The notes beneath the pieces were generated by a model. It made no database searches. It was not told the DNA's origin and saw only the letters and a program-made list of their open reading frames with translations. Positions 9,432 through 19,338 of a stretch of 64,000 nt of DNA are shown here, piece after piece. The stretch comes from Bilabrum cf. latius (taxonomy: Eukaryota > Bigyra: Bicosoecida > Bigyra > Bicosoecida): contig OZ237749.1 of NCBI GenBank assembly GCA_965178125.1, positions 310,001 to 374,000 on the forward strand, given 5' to 3'. Both the position numbers and the translations under genes were made by a program. Position 1 is the first letter of the stretch. Each line of letters starts with the position of its first letter.

Positions 9432-11510
9432 ATGTCAAACAATACAATTAATGATTTACTGAAGGGTATTATGTAGAAACGGTCTAATCAACTTAGGATA
9501 CAAAATGACCCACAAGTTAGATTAATGATATAGCAAGAAGAAGATGAAGCAGAAGCCAGAAGAAAAACCCTAAAAGATGATGCTTTCCTTCGTGCTAATT
9601 ATGTTCCTATTGATGTTAGAATTGAAAGACAACAACAACAACAAGGAATTGAAAATATTATTAAAAATATTAAGACTATGAACGCTAAAAAAGAATTACC
9701 AATTTATCAAATAGAAAATTTACAATCATTTATAAATAGAAATCCAGATTTACCGGATAAATTAAAAAGATAGGTTGTAGATACCATTAATAATATTAAT
9801 GTAAGGTAGGTAGTAGGACCAGCAAGCGATAAGAAAAAGGTATTTGATGGAATTAAAAATATTAATATGAGATTATTTACAACCACTAAAGCACAACGGG
9901 ACGCAGTATTAGAACAATTACCAAGCGATATGAGAGGATTAAAAGCAGTTCAAATACGAAACGCTTTACGACAAGCTGGAATCACGAAAACCCCCCAAGG
10001 ATAGAATGTTTCACAATTAACAAAAGTTGATGACGCTGTTAATGCTTTATAGGATGTTTTAAATCCTCCTGAAGCCGTTCAACAATAGCAAAGAGATGAC
10101 CCGCAACCTGATAGACCTGAACCAGATAACCCGCAACCGCCACCAGAACCAAGACCAAAACCCCCTCCAACACCACAAGAAGCATTAAGCCCAGAACTAC
10201 AAGAACAAATTGAAGCACTTGAAAGAGTAGCAAACGCCAATCCTTCAAGTAGTAGAAAAGCACCAAAGAAAACCGAACTAGCAAAAATACTTAGAGAGTC
10301 AAATGTTAAAGGTGTAAAAGGACGGTCTAAAGTTGATTTTATAAAAAGTGCTTAGAAGAAATTATCAGAACTTAAACAAAAAGCACAAGAACAAGAGGCA
10401 TCACAATCATCAGGACAAGAAGAAGAAGGGGAGAACGCCAGTAGAAATTTATCAGGCTAGTTTTCAAAAGTATCACCCGCACCAGTTCCACCTAGTGGAT
10501 TCTTACAAGCATCACCAGAACCACAAGGACAATCACCAGAACAAGAACAAGGACAATCACCAGAACAACAACAAAGCACATTTGGTTCTTTAGGACAATC
10601 GGTTATGGATGGTATCAGTTATTTAACAGGAAAAACAGGCTCACAACCACAAGCACCCCCCGCAGGTCAAGACAGAGGAAAAGGTGAAGCGATGGCAGTA
10701 GATGAAGATGGAGAACCTATTACAGATGAATTTGGAAGACAACTTACAGAAGTTCAATTCAGACAAAGACAAGCACAGGCAGAACGAGATGAAGCACAAA
10801 GACAACAAGAAGAAAAAGAAAGACAAGCTAGAGAACGGAGGGGAGCCCCAGATGAAGAACCAAGAGATGGAGAAGCCGTAGAACCAGCACAACAAGCACA
10901 ACCAGCAGAACCAGCACAAGAACCAGCAGAACCACAAGAACCACAGAAAACAGATGATGAAATAGCCAAATCAATAGGACAATCAATAAATGCTAAAGGC
11001 AATAAAAATGAAATATTATCATAGTTAAAAGCAAGAGGAATAAATCCAACAGACGCCAGCCCAACAATTAACACTTTAAAATATATTATACGAAGGCTTA
11101 AAGCCGGAGTCTTACAACCTAATTTATCAACTGATGCTGTTAGGTCTTTAGTAGCTAGAGCAAATACAGAAGGAAGAGCAACCAGAAGTGATAGAACATT
11201 AGCAAAATCAAGACTAAACGATACGGGATATGAATTAAGCGGGAAGCCTCAATGGACATATTCACCACCAGCTCAAGGTTTTGGAAATAAAGACCCTTAT
11301 AATATGTTAATGAAAGCTATTAATTTAATTATTGATTAGAAAATAAAAACATAGAATAGGGGCGGTAGTTGTGGATGTGGCAAGCATAAAGGAGGACAAA
11401 TTGAACAAGAATATTTTAATATAGCCGGTGGTAAAGGTAATCATAATGTGAAGGACAAGGTAAAACAAATCTTATATCAACACTTTGAAAAACTAAGATT
11501 ATTAAAATAA
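9432..11510 (+). CDS. Large Gln/Pro-rich virion-like protein, 692 aa
   Basis: ATG (9432) to TAA (11508-11510) with at least thirteen TAG codons, several adjacent to CAA/CAG codons, for example in a Q-Q-TAG-Q run near 10,085. Residues ~1-200 are charged and helical; ~210-500 are low-complexity Pro/Gln/Glu-rich; ~530-650 is again ordered and basic. Near the C-terminus a CGCGKHKGG cluster is followed by NIAGG-K, an adenain-type site. No family is recognised. Size, low complexity and cleavage site suggest a structural or scaffolding protein. Plus-strand orientation is opposite to the capsid block. Confidence 0.65.
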
Positions 11511-11555
11511 TTAGTCTATAGGATAATAATATTTTGTTTTGTATAGATATATATA

Positions 11556-12173
11556 ATGGCAGAGTTAGTAGCAACAGCAAGCACGGTTGGTGGGGTGTTG
11601 GTTCCTCTAGGATATGCGGGATGCTTCCTTTGGAACTTATGTTCCTCACTTGCGAATCGTAAAAAATTGTGTTTAGTCCTTCCACGAAAAGGAGGTAAAA
11701 GTTCACTTAACAAAAGTTTAACGTCTATAGACCCGAATATTCTATTAGTTGATTTAGATGAAGTCCTTAAAGTTAATGCTGACACCAAACAGGTCGTACA
11801 TTTGAATGACGCCGAAGCTAGGGGCGACGTATCAACAGCCAAACTTTTAAAATTTGAGCTTATGAAAAAAAGCATTGAGAAAGTTAAATCAAATTGGTTA
11901 TAGAAAGCAGAACATAGAGCCGTCTTTCTTACTTCAGATTTTGACCTAGCAAAAGAAATATTCAAGCCCTCCAGCGTGTGTGTAGCAATACCAAGCGATA
12001 AACTATACAGCAATATCTCTAAAGATTTAGACGAGAAGGATAAAGCAGTAGCTAGACATTCACGAGCTGAATTTTTGAAGAGCTTTAACCCTAATGAATA
12101 TAGCGTATATAATACCTTTGAAGGGCTTTCATAGATGGTGATGAATGTCTATGGTCTTACATATAGGGTCTAA
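11556..12173 (+). CDS. P-loop-like protein with N-terminal membrane segment, 205 aa
   Basis: ATG follows TATATATA; two TAG codons lie in frame; TAA stop at 12171-12173. Residues ~5-33 are hydrophobic and could anchor the protein. LPRKGGKSSLNKSL (about 42-56) resembles a Walker A loop but lacks the first glycine, and NILLVDLDE could be the Walker B strand. This suggests a nucleotide-kinase-like NTPase, possibly inactive or divergent. Confidence 0.5.
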
Positions 12174-12209
12174 TTATTTGAATATTATTAAATAATAAAT
12201 TAATAATAT

Positions 12210-13367
12210 TTATTTAGTCTTATTATTAAAATTATCCTTTAGGGTTTTTGATATATTTTTAGCCGGCTCCGTTGTTATCTTCCATTGAATTAAATATTCA
12301 TCTTGTCCCTCTTTATTCTTTCTTCTCTTTATTATTTTACCTATATCATTCTAATATTTTCTTTTAGTAGCCTCATCAACATATGAATCTTTCCATTTAA
12401 CCCTGTATGTATTATTTTTATTCTTTCTTATCAATTTTTCAATTATAAATATATCTTGTGCTTTATTCTCGTATGGTTTAGATGCTAATAACAACTAATC
12501 TCTATTAAAGTATGTATAGGGTATGCCCTCAATTTTATATAATGGGGGGTTATCTGGTTTTATTATTACTCTTTCAATTTTATAAGGCTTTACGCTATAT
12601 TTAATATCTCCCGCCCTAAATGCTCCGGTTTCCTTTATCCCTTCTATACTTCTAGGATAATCTAATCCTATTCTTACCATTTCGCCCTCATTTAATACAT
12701 CACATACTTCACCCTAACATCTAGGCGGTATATATGGTAGATTCTCCCTTTTCTTATTCAACATTTCCTATCTTGTTTTATAACGCTCGTTTAATATCTC
12801 CCTCAACTTTGGTATTAAATGTCTCCAGTTCGTAATAGTTGTCCCCGTTCTTATCTCCTATGAATTCAAATAATAAAATATAGCTCTCCCTATTTCCTCA
12901 TTCAATCTCTCCACCAAAGCCATCTACGATTTACGCTTCACTCTTGAAAATATATGCTCTATCTTATTCTTCTTTAGATATTCTTTAAATGATTCATTAT
13001 CAAATTCTCCCCCTTTATCTGTTCGTATCATTTTAGGTTTCATTAAATAATTTCTTTTATAGATTTTTTGAAAAGCTTTTATCACATCCTCCGCCCCTCT
13101 ATCCTTTAACTCTTCAAAATCTAACGCTAATCCGCTAGTATCTATCACAACTAATAAATATTTTGAATCGTTCTTGGTAGCGTAAGGGAGATACAATAAA
13201 TCAGCCTATTGGATAAGCCCCTCTTTAGTAGGTTTATAATATTTAACATAATTCAATCCTTTCGGTTTCTTTATCGGCTTCATTAAATCGTTCGTGATAG
13301 ACTTCGTATTAAATCCAAAACTTGATTCATTAATATCATTATCTTTTTTCTTTCCTCTCTTACTCAT
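12210..13367 (-). CDS. Retroviral-type (rve) DDE integrase, 385 aa
   Basis: ATG (13367) to TAA (12210-12212) through seven TAG codons. The DDE catalytic core is clear: QADLLYLP (first Asp), KYLLVVIDTSG, RTDKGGEFDN (second Asp), and ALVERLNEE (Glu). Behind it, FRAGDIKYSVKPYKIERVI and YTYFNRDQLLL resemble the SH3-like DNA-binding domain of Polinton integrases. A further C-terminal extension (about 300-370, TYRVKWKDS and DEYLIQWK) looks chromodomain-like and could target host chromatin. The N-terminal zinc domain common in retroviruses is not seen. It would insert the element into host DNA. Confidence 0.85.
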
Positions 13368-13407
13368 TATATATATTAATTGATTTTAATATTTATAAAT
13401 TAATTAT

Positions 13408-13779
13408 TCACGAATTAAAAAGCCTATTAATAGCTTCATTCGTTTTAATGTGCTCCTTGGTGTCTCTTATCTCCTAATGGATATCAACCAGCTTTAATTT
13501 TTCTTTCTTAGTGAGTCCGTTCATCCTTCCTTTTAATGCTTTTAAAGTTTTCATATAAGGGGCTATAGCTTCTGCTTTCTTTTTGCTCACCTCTTTATAT
13601 TCCACATTAAGAGCGGTTAATTTACTATTCACTTTATTTTTTAATTCTGTCTCTTTTATTTTTAGTTGCTTTAACTTTTGTTCTAATTCACGATTGGTCT
13701 TCTTAAAGTCTTCTACAATATCAAGAAATTCATTCTTTAACTTTGAGCGGGTATTAATCACTTTTTGTAATTTATCCAT
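13408..13779 (-). CDS. Coiled-coil viral protein, 123 aa
   Basis: ATG (13779) to TGA (13408-13410); one TAG near the C-terminus (after VDIH) would truncate it to 101 residues in the standard code. Almost the whole length is Lys/Glu/Leu heptad-like coiled coil. No family is recognised. It starts 11 bp after the stop of the upstream minus-strand gene, suggesting co-expression. Confidence 0.65.
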
Positions 13780-13789
13780 TTATATATAA

Positions 13790-14119
13790 TTACTAGATAT
13801 TTTTTTTATTTTTTTTAAACTTCATTTTAACTCTTTGTAATTCTCGTGCTATTTCTAATTCCATTAATCCCCTTATTATTCTGCCATCGTGATAATCCTA
13901 AACTGAACAATGAATCAAATCATTCTAAACTGCCGGTAAAGGTATTCTATACATCAATTCATATTTAATAATCTCAAGCGTTATTCTGCCTGTTCTCTTC
14001 TTCAAAGCTACCCCTAATAAGAGCGGTATTTGTTTATCAGAAACTCTTTTGAATGTCCCTCTAACTATTTTTAATATTCTGCTTATACTCTAATCTGTAT
14101 AAATTGCTCTAAAATCCAT
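13790..14119 (-). CDS. Small basic viral protein, 109 aa
   Basis: Not visible with the standard code. With TAG=Gln it runs from ATG (14119) to TAA (13790-13792), with TAG codons near the start, in the middle and as the last sense codon. It is strongly basic at the C-terminus (KMKFKKNKKN). No family is recognised; nucleic-acid binding is possible. Confidence 0.5.
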
Positions 14120-14222
14120 CGGTATATACTAAACCTATATTTTTTTTATTTATTTTTTAAACTATAGAATTTTATAAAACGGGTTTAATAAATTAAAATA
14201 AAATATTGGGCTACATTATAAT

Positions 14223-14639
14223 ATGTTCGTTAAGTTCCTGTTATCAAGTGTCAACGTTAAAAAGGTACTCAAGAATAAAAGCATCTCCACTTTTATGTCA
14301 ATCGTATATATTTATGTTGAGAAGCACAAACCATCAATGTTAAAGCATTTTCAACTTGATGACCTTCGTGTCCCTCCAGATTGTAATGAACGACTTAAAA
14401 AAAGAGTATTAAGTGAATTTGAAGAAATTGATTATATATCATATTTCGTTCAACCATTTAGAATAATACACAAGCTAAATGAAGAAAATGTTGAATGCCT
14501 AAGTGAAGACTTAAATGATACCGTAGCCATAGATTTATTGGTTAAAAAAGAGAAGGAAGCCATTGAGAAATCAATAAAGAAATAGAAGGATGACATCATC
14601 AAAAAGGCTATAGATGACTTTATCTTACCCAAGGATTAA
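14223..14639 (+). CDS. Small unknown viral protein, 138 aa
   Basis: ATG (14223) to TAA (14637-14639), with one TAG at 14583-14585. Predicted mostly helical with an N-terminal hydrophobic portion (SISTFMSIVYIYV) and charged C-terminus. No family is recognised. Confidence 0.55.
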
Positions 14640-14686
14640 ACTATATATTAATAATAATAATAATAGTATTATTAAAATTCAACAAT

Positions 14687-15034
14687 TTATTCTAAAAACT
14701 CAATATCAAACCATTCATTTGAATCATCATATTCTTCAGCATACATCAAAGATAATTCTATATACTCTTCTAATTCACTATTAGTAAGGTTATCAATTTC
14801 TTCTTCTTTCAATAGTTTGAAATCGGTTCCGTTGTCATCATTAAAACTTTCAACTTGACTTTCTGCTTCCTTTTTATATTCTTCTTTCCAATTATCACTC
14901 CATACAACTCTCTTCGCTTGGTCTTTTAAAGTGTCAGTATAAAGCTTTTGTGCTTCTTCCTTATTATTAAACTTTTTAACCCAGTGTGTATGATAACATT
15001 CACTACCCCACGCTAATGATACAATATAAACCAT
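14687..15034 (-). CDS. Small acidic viral protein, 115 aa
   Basis: ATG (15034) to TAA (14687-14689), no TAG needed. An aromatic N-terminal part (YIVSLAWGSECYHTHW) is followed by a strongly acidic Glu/Asp-rich C-terminal half. No family is recognised. The short size and acidity would suit a protein-interaction or DNA-mimic role, but nothing here proves that. Confidence 0.6.
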   Translation of the reverse strand: MVYIVSLAWGSECYHTHWVKKFNNKEEAQKLYTDTLKDQAKRVVWSDNWKEEYKKEAESQVESFNDDNGTDFKLLKEEEIDNLTNSELEEYIELSLMYAEEYDDSNEWFDIEFLE

Positions 15035-15075
15035 ATCTATAATAATTAAAAGTAAAATAATTATTATAATAAAAC

Positions 15076-15654
15076 TTAATTAAAATTATCCTCTATCTCG
15101 TCTCTCTCCTCGTTATCCAATACCCATTTTAATCTTGAAGGGTGCCACGCTCTAGAAATTAATTCTTCTTTATATTTTTTTGTTGTCTCAATTATCTTAT
15201 CTTTTCTATTTTTCCAATACCTGTTATCAGTTAGCGTATATATTATGTTCTCTGATATAGTCTCAAAACGTTTTACTTTCTGTTTATGGTTCTGGATTAT
15301 TGCTTTAATCTCGGGAGAACGTGAAACCCGCTCATTTATTAAACTCTGAATACTCCTCCTATTTCCATAATATCTTAAATGTTCTATTTCACTATTAGTT
15401 AATCGGTTTTCTTTTACTTTTCTCATTTTAGATATTGTATCCTATTTGATAATCCGTAATTTTATTTTCTAATACTTTTTTAATACAAGGTATAAAATCT
15501 ACTCTATAGCTTCATCCTCATTATCATATAAATCACATAGATAATTATATCGTTCCCAATGGACTCGCTCAGCTTTTCTAAGAAATGTTTTAGACGGTCT
15601 AAGCTCCTTTCTCAAACTCATAGATTTTTTGGTTAATAGTTCTAAGAAATCCAT
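15076..15654 (-). CDS. Small viral protein with AWHPSRLKW motif, 192 aa
   Basis: With TAG=Gln the frame runs from ATG (15654) to TAA (15076-15078); three TAG codons in the first 75 residues would otherwise leave only a 116-aa remnant. It is basic and helical. The C-terminal RAWHPSRLKWVLDNEE segment resembles a short motif I have seen in giant-virus proteins, but I cannot assign a function. It is the rightmost gene of the element and has the promoter-like motif 28 bp upstream (15683-15701), as do three genes at the left end. Confidence 0.65.
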
Positions 15655-15682
15655 TCTGTATATACCTATAATAAATATATTT

Positions 15683-15701
15683 TTTAAGTCAATTTAAACG
15701 C
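15683..15701 (-). promoter_or_regulatory. Promoter-like motif GCGTTTAAATTGACTTAAA
   Basis: One mismatch to the three left-end copies; ends 28 bp before the ATG at 15654. Confidence 0.65.
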
Positions 15702-15714
15702 TCTATAACAATTT

Positions 15715-15955
15715 AAAAATAAAAGCGTCTTTGTTCCATTTGTGAAGGTATAAGCGAGGATAAGGGGGTATAATGAAGGTAGTTTAGAAGGTTGAATAAT
15801 GGAGTCCCATAAAGTGATGGAACTTTTGGCTAGAAAATGGCTAGAGTCCCATAACACCTTCACAAGAGGGCTACATCCACGTTTTGATTAGAACTTACAT
15901 ATACTAATACGCAATTTATGGATATGGTCATCGTATAGAGTTTTATATATAATTG
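15715..15955. repeat. Right terminal-repeat copy
   Basis: Inverted relative to 10-240. Shared parts include CATATACTAATACGCAAT (inverse of the left copy's GCGTATTAGTATATG), AGTGATGGAACTTTTGGCTAG (inverse of left 170-195) and TACATCCACGTTTTG. The outermost ~60 bases of the left repeat have no counterpart beyond about 15,950. Confidence 0.7.
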
Positions 15956-16140
15956 ATTTTATATAATTAGAAGGATAAAGCAGTTATATGAAGTAGCAGT
16001 ATGAAGAGGCTCACCTTGACTTTTGGAGCGACTAGCTCCAAAAGGAGTGGAACGGACTGAAGAGCTTTAGCTCTGATGGACTGGAACTATTGATGATGTT
16101 AATCATCCTTAACCGAAGGGAATAAATTTATTTATTACCG
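15956..16140. other. Right junction of the element with three hairpins
   Basis: No gene is seen. Three perfect inverted repeats follow each other: TTTTGGAGC-GACTA-GCTCCAAAA (16021-16043), AGAGCT-TT-AGCTCT (near 16,061-16,074) and GATGAT-GTTA-ATCATC (near 16,092-16,107). GC content then rises sharply at about 16,140. Confidence 0.6.
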
Positions 16141-16745
16141 TAGCGGGGGGGCGCGCAGATCCGATCCTCTCAGCTCTTGTCTCCTCCATCTTTTCTGTTT
16201 CTCCCCTGTGACGCGCGCAGTACGCTCACTACGACGAGTCGCGTTCTTTCAGCGATTTCCGCCCCTTCGGCGGGTGGTCGAGCCCTGCCATGAAGCAGTA
16301 CGGAGGGGACGCGACCGTCTGCGGTGCTGGCGTGGACCTGAACTGGTACCCCTGAGCAGCAGGGGAAACCAAAGAGAACGGATCGGACGGTGGTGATGGT
16401 CAAATCGGTCGGTCCTTCTTGTGTGGTTAGGCTTCACCAGGTGATGCCAGTAGGTTGGGCTGCGGTGGCCTGCTACTCGTTGGGTGGCATGCCGTCCTAT
16501 TCATCGACTTCGCTTCGCATTTTGAAAGGATCCGCAGCTGCAGAACGGTTAAGTTTACATCAAAGATTCTTGACTTAAACTGAAGGTATGCCATGATGCA
16601 ATAATCCGGTCCAAGCACCCCAGCTAGGCAGGCAGCGCCAGCAAAAACAGCACCGAACACCGAAAACTCATCTTATTAATTCAATCAAAAATTATTGGAC
16701 GAACACCCGGACTCTCCTTGCGAGGCAATCGATCCCGGCAGGCTT
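16141..16745. other. Host intergenic region next to the element
   Basis: GC-rich with no open frame that continues under TAG=Gln and no recognisable protein. It is the 3' flank of the S9 peptidase gene and the host side of the integration boundary. No RNA gene is recognised. Confidence 0.5.
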
Positions 16746-19229
16746 TCAGATCTCCTTGGCAGACGCCCCCTCTATCTCCTTCCTCTCCGCTTCGGTGATG
16801 CCCTTGCCGCCCAAATGGGCCGTCAGGAACGCTTCCGCGCGGGCGAGGAAATCCACCTTGTTTTCTGGGCGGGCAAACCCATGGCCCTCGTCCTCATACA
16901 GAACGTAGCGCGTCTCAATCCCGTGGCCGCGAAGCGCCTCGGCGATCTGGTCTGACTCTGCCTTCTTGACGCGCGGGTCATGCTACCCCTGCACGATCAG
17001 CAGGGGGCTCTTCATGCTACCGGCGTGGAACACTGGGCTGATCTTCTTGTTGAACTCCTCGTCGTTCTCAACGTCCCCAACGCGCAGCGCCAGCTGCTTC
17101 TTCATGGGTGCCCACCATGGAGGGATGCTCTCCAAGAGGGTCTTGGCGTGCGACGGGCCCACGATATCGACACCGCAGGCGTACAGGTCGGGCGTGAATG
17201 CCAGACCAGCCAAAACTGCGTAGCCTCCATACGAGCCCCCAAATATGCCAACTTTGCCGGCGGTTGTCACACCGGCACCCACGGCCCAGCTCACTGCGTC
17301 CGTCAGGTCGTGCTGCATCTTCCCCTGGCCCCATTCCCTGTTCCCAGCGTGCAGGAATTTCTTCCCGAAACCCGTAGATCCCCTAAAGTTCACCTGCAAT
17401 ACGTGGAACCCGCGACTGGCTAGCCACTGGCAATACGGCGAGTACCCAAATGAGTCCCGGGCCCATGGACCGCCGTGCGGCAGCAGCACCATGGGCTGCG
17501 CGGCGCCTCCCTCCGAGTCCGAGTCCAACTTGAGCGCAGCAACGGCGTCAGCATCCCCTTCCGATTCCTCGGAAATCGCCTTGTTCAGCGCCTCCTCCAG
17601 CCCGCTGCCGTGGGCAGGGGTCAGGTAAGAGGGCAAGAGAAAGCCGTCACGCGCTCGGAGCACGAGCGGCTTGGGGCTCGGCAGGGTCCACTCGGCCAAG
17701 TCCGGCCTGTCGACAAACAGCTTCTCCACCATGCATGACTCGGCCACACGCGCCTTGGCGGTATCGAAGTCGTCGGCGCCTCCCCCCGGCGCCTCCGAGG
17801 CGGCCTTTGCGGGCGCGTGGATGATGTAGTACTGGGTGGCTCCGCTGGGCGGGGCATCTGCAAGGATCCACACCCGCTGGTCCGTGGAGCGCGACACCAC
17901 GTGGGCGTCCCCTTTTGCAGTGTTCAGCACTGCCTGCCAGATGCCGGCCAGGTGGGTGTCCCCGGACAGGATCGACCACTCGGGGCGCAAGTACTCCGCG
18001 GAAACCGCTTCAACCTCCCTGGTCTCCTCGTTTAGAACGACCTGCCCCACGTCGCACTTCTCGGCCTCGAACAGCACGGCAGTGGGCTTGCCCAGCTGGC
18101 CAACGCCGTCCGGAATCGAAACCAAGCCGCCCGCTGCGGATCCGGAGCCGGAACTGGCCCCACCCTCCGCATGAACGGCTGCTCCCGCCCCATCTCCCTC
18201 GAAATCCACGCTGACCACCCGCTGCAGATCGCTGCCTACTGTTGACTCGGCGATTACGCCCTTGCCGTCTGCACGCACGGCAACGATGCCACCCTCCTCG
18301 CCGAATGGCAGCCTGCCAAAGTCCTTCCAACCCGCGGTGGGCCCCACAGGCAGACGGAGGCGGTTGCTGCCGGCGGCTGCGGCCTCTTCCTCCGTCTCCT
18401 CCGGTTCTGGGATGTCCCAGCCTACGCTGCCGATGGGGGCGGCCATCTCCGCCGGCCTCCACCTCAGGATCGTGTCGCCGCTCGCGTTGTCCATCGCAGT
18501 CGCTGCGACAACCCTGAAGTCATCCTTGGAGGCGTGCCATGCGACCACGTCGCCCGGGTTCAGGGTATCCAGCTCCAGGGCCCCCGTCTTCAGGTCGAGC
18601 CTGTACACGTCAGCGCGCTGGCGACTCCGGAGGTTCAGCCCGATCAGCGCCTCGCTCGGTTTGGCTCGGCTGAGCATGAGATTCGAGGCGCGAACGCCCT
18701 GAAATGGGGTGAGATCGCGAGCAGCCCTGGATTTTGACGGCGCATTCACATCCACGGACCATAAGTGCCACACCTCGTCACCGTTCGTGTCCTGCATGTA
18801 CAGCACGGATCGCGAGTCCTTGGCCCAGTAGTGAGCCCGGATGCCTCGCTTCTGGTCATCAGTGAGCCGTTCCTTTTTATCCCATTCCACGCCGTCTGAT
18901 CCGCGCGGTGCCATCCAGACATTCATGACATCCTTGCCGTCCCCTGTTGGCGCGAGCCAAGAGATCCATCGCCCGTTCGGACTTACCCTCGCTTGCTGCC
19001 TCTCTGGGTTTCCAAGCAAAACTTGATGCGGAATCAGGCCTGGCTTGGAGTTTAAGGGCTCACTGGCCTTGCCCTCAGCTGCTGACGCCGCCATCGCGAT
19101 CTTGCTCGTTTCAGATCTAGCAGACACGAACACGGACTCTACTGAAACTACGCCCAGCAGAGAATAACTAATACAAACAAAGGCCAAAGCAAAGCTCCAA
19201 ACCGGGGAAGCTGAACGCTTTGTATGCAT
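16746..19229 (-). CDS. S9-family serine peptidase (acylaminoacyl/prolyl oligopeptidase type), 827 aa
   Basis: ATG at 19229 is chosen because it begins a signal-peptide or anchor-like segment (SPVWSFALAFVCISYSLLGVVSV) and leaves about 110 bp to the divergent gene at 19339; the frame is open further upstream. Residues ~60-530 form a WD/PD40-like propeller region with two inserted acidic low-complexity loops. The C-terminal alpha/beta-hydrolase carries GGSYGG (Ser), QGQHDPRV (Asp) and DEGHGF (His). The TAG at 16983-16985 is two residues before the catalytic Asp; the standard code would remove Asp and His. Stop is TGA (16746-16748). It probably cleaves peptides in the secretory pathway or outside the cell. 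Confidence 0.88.
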
Positions 19230-19338
19230 TCTGCACCAAGTAAGCGGCGATAAATTATCGGATTTATATTCAAGAGTATTTTCGAACGCTATAATTGTGC
19301 ACGAAACCGAAAAATTATGAAATACACAGAGCGCAGCA

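Larger units (their letters stand above)
1..16140. mobile_element. Endogenous Polinton-like virus / virophage-like element
   Basis: The segment is AT-rich and gene-dense with short spacers, and ends abruptly where GC-rich sequence starts near 16,140. It carries the virion and integration set expected of a Polinton-like virus: probable double-jelly-roll major capsid, minor capsid, adenain-type protease, packaging ATPase and rve integrase. Terminal-repeat copies lie at both ends (10-240 and about 15715-15955), with an extra inverted copy inside at about 6125-6337. All long genes are open only if TAG is sense, as in the flanking host genes, which supports residence in this host and argues against an assembly artefact. 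No polymerase, helicase or primase was recognised. The left boundary is at or just before the window edge, so some sequence could be missing there. Confidence 0.85.

Noticed and set aside
10348-10593. An 81-codon His/Lys/Gln-rich plus-strand frame within the 692-aa gene.
   Set aside because: It is out of frame with the 692-aa gene and reads a low-complexity CAA-rich stretch in the wrong phase.
1-16140. A chimeric assembly joining viral and host contigs.
   Set aside because: Not excluded without reads, but both parts share a rare genetic code and the element has an integrase, so integration is the simpler explanation.
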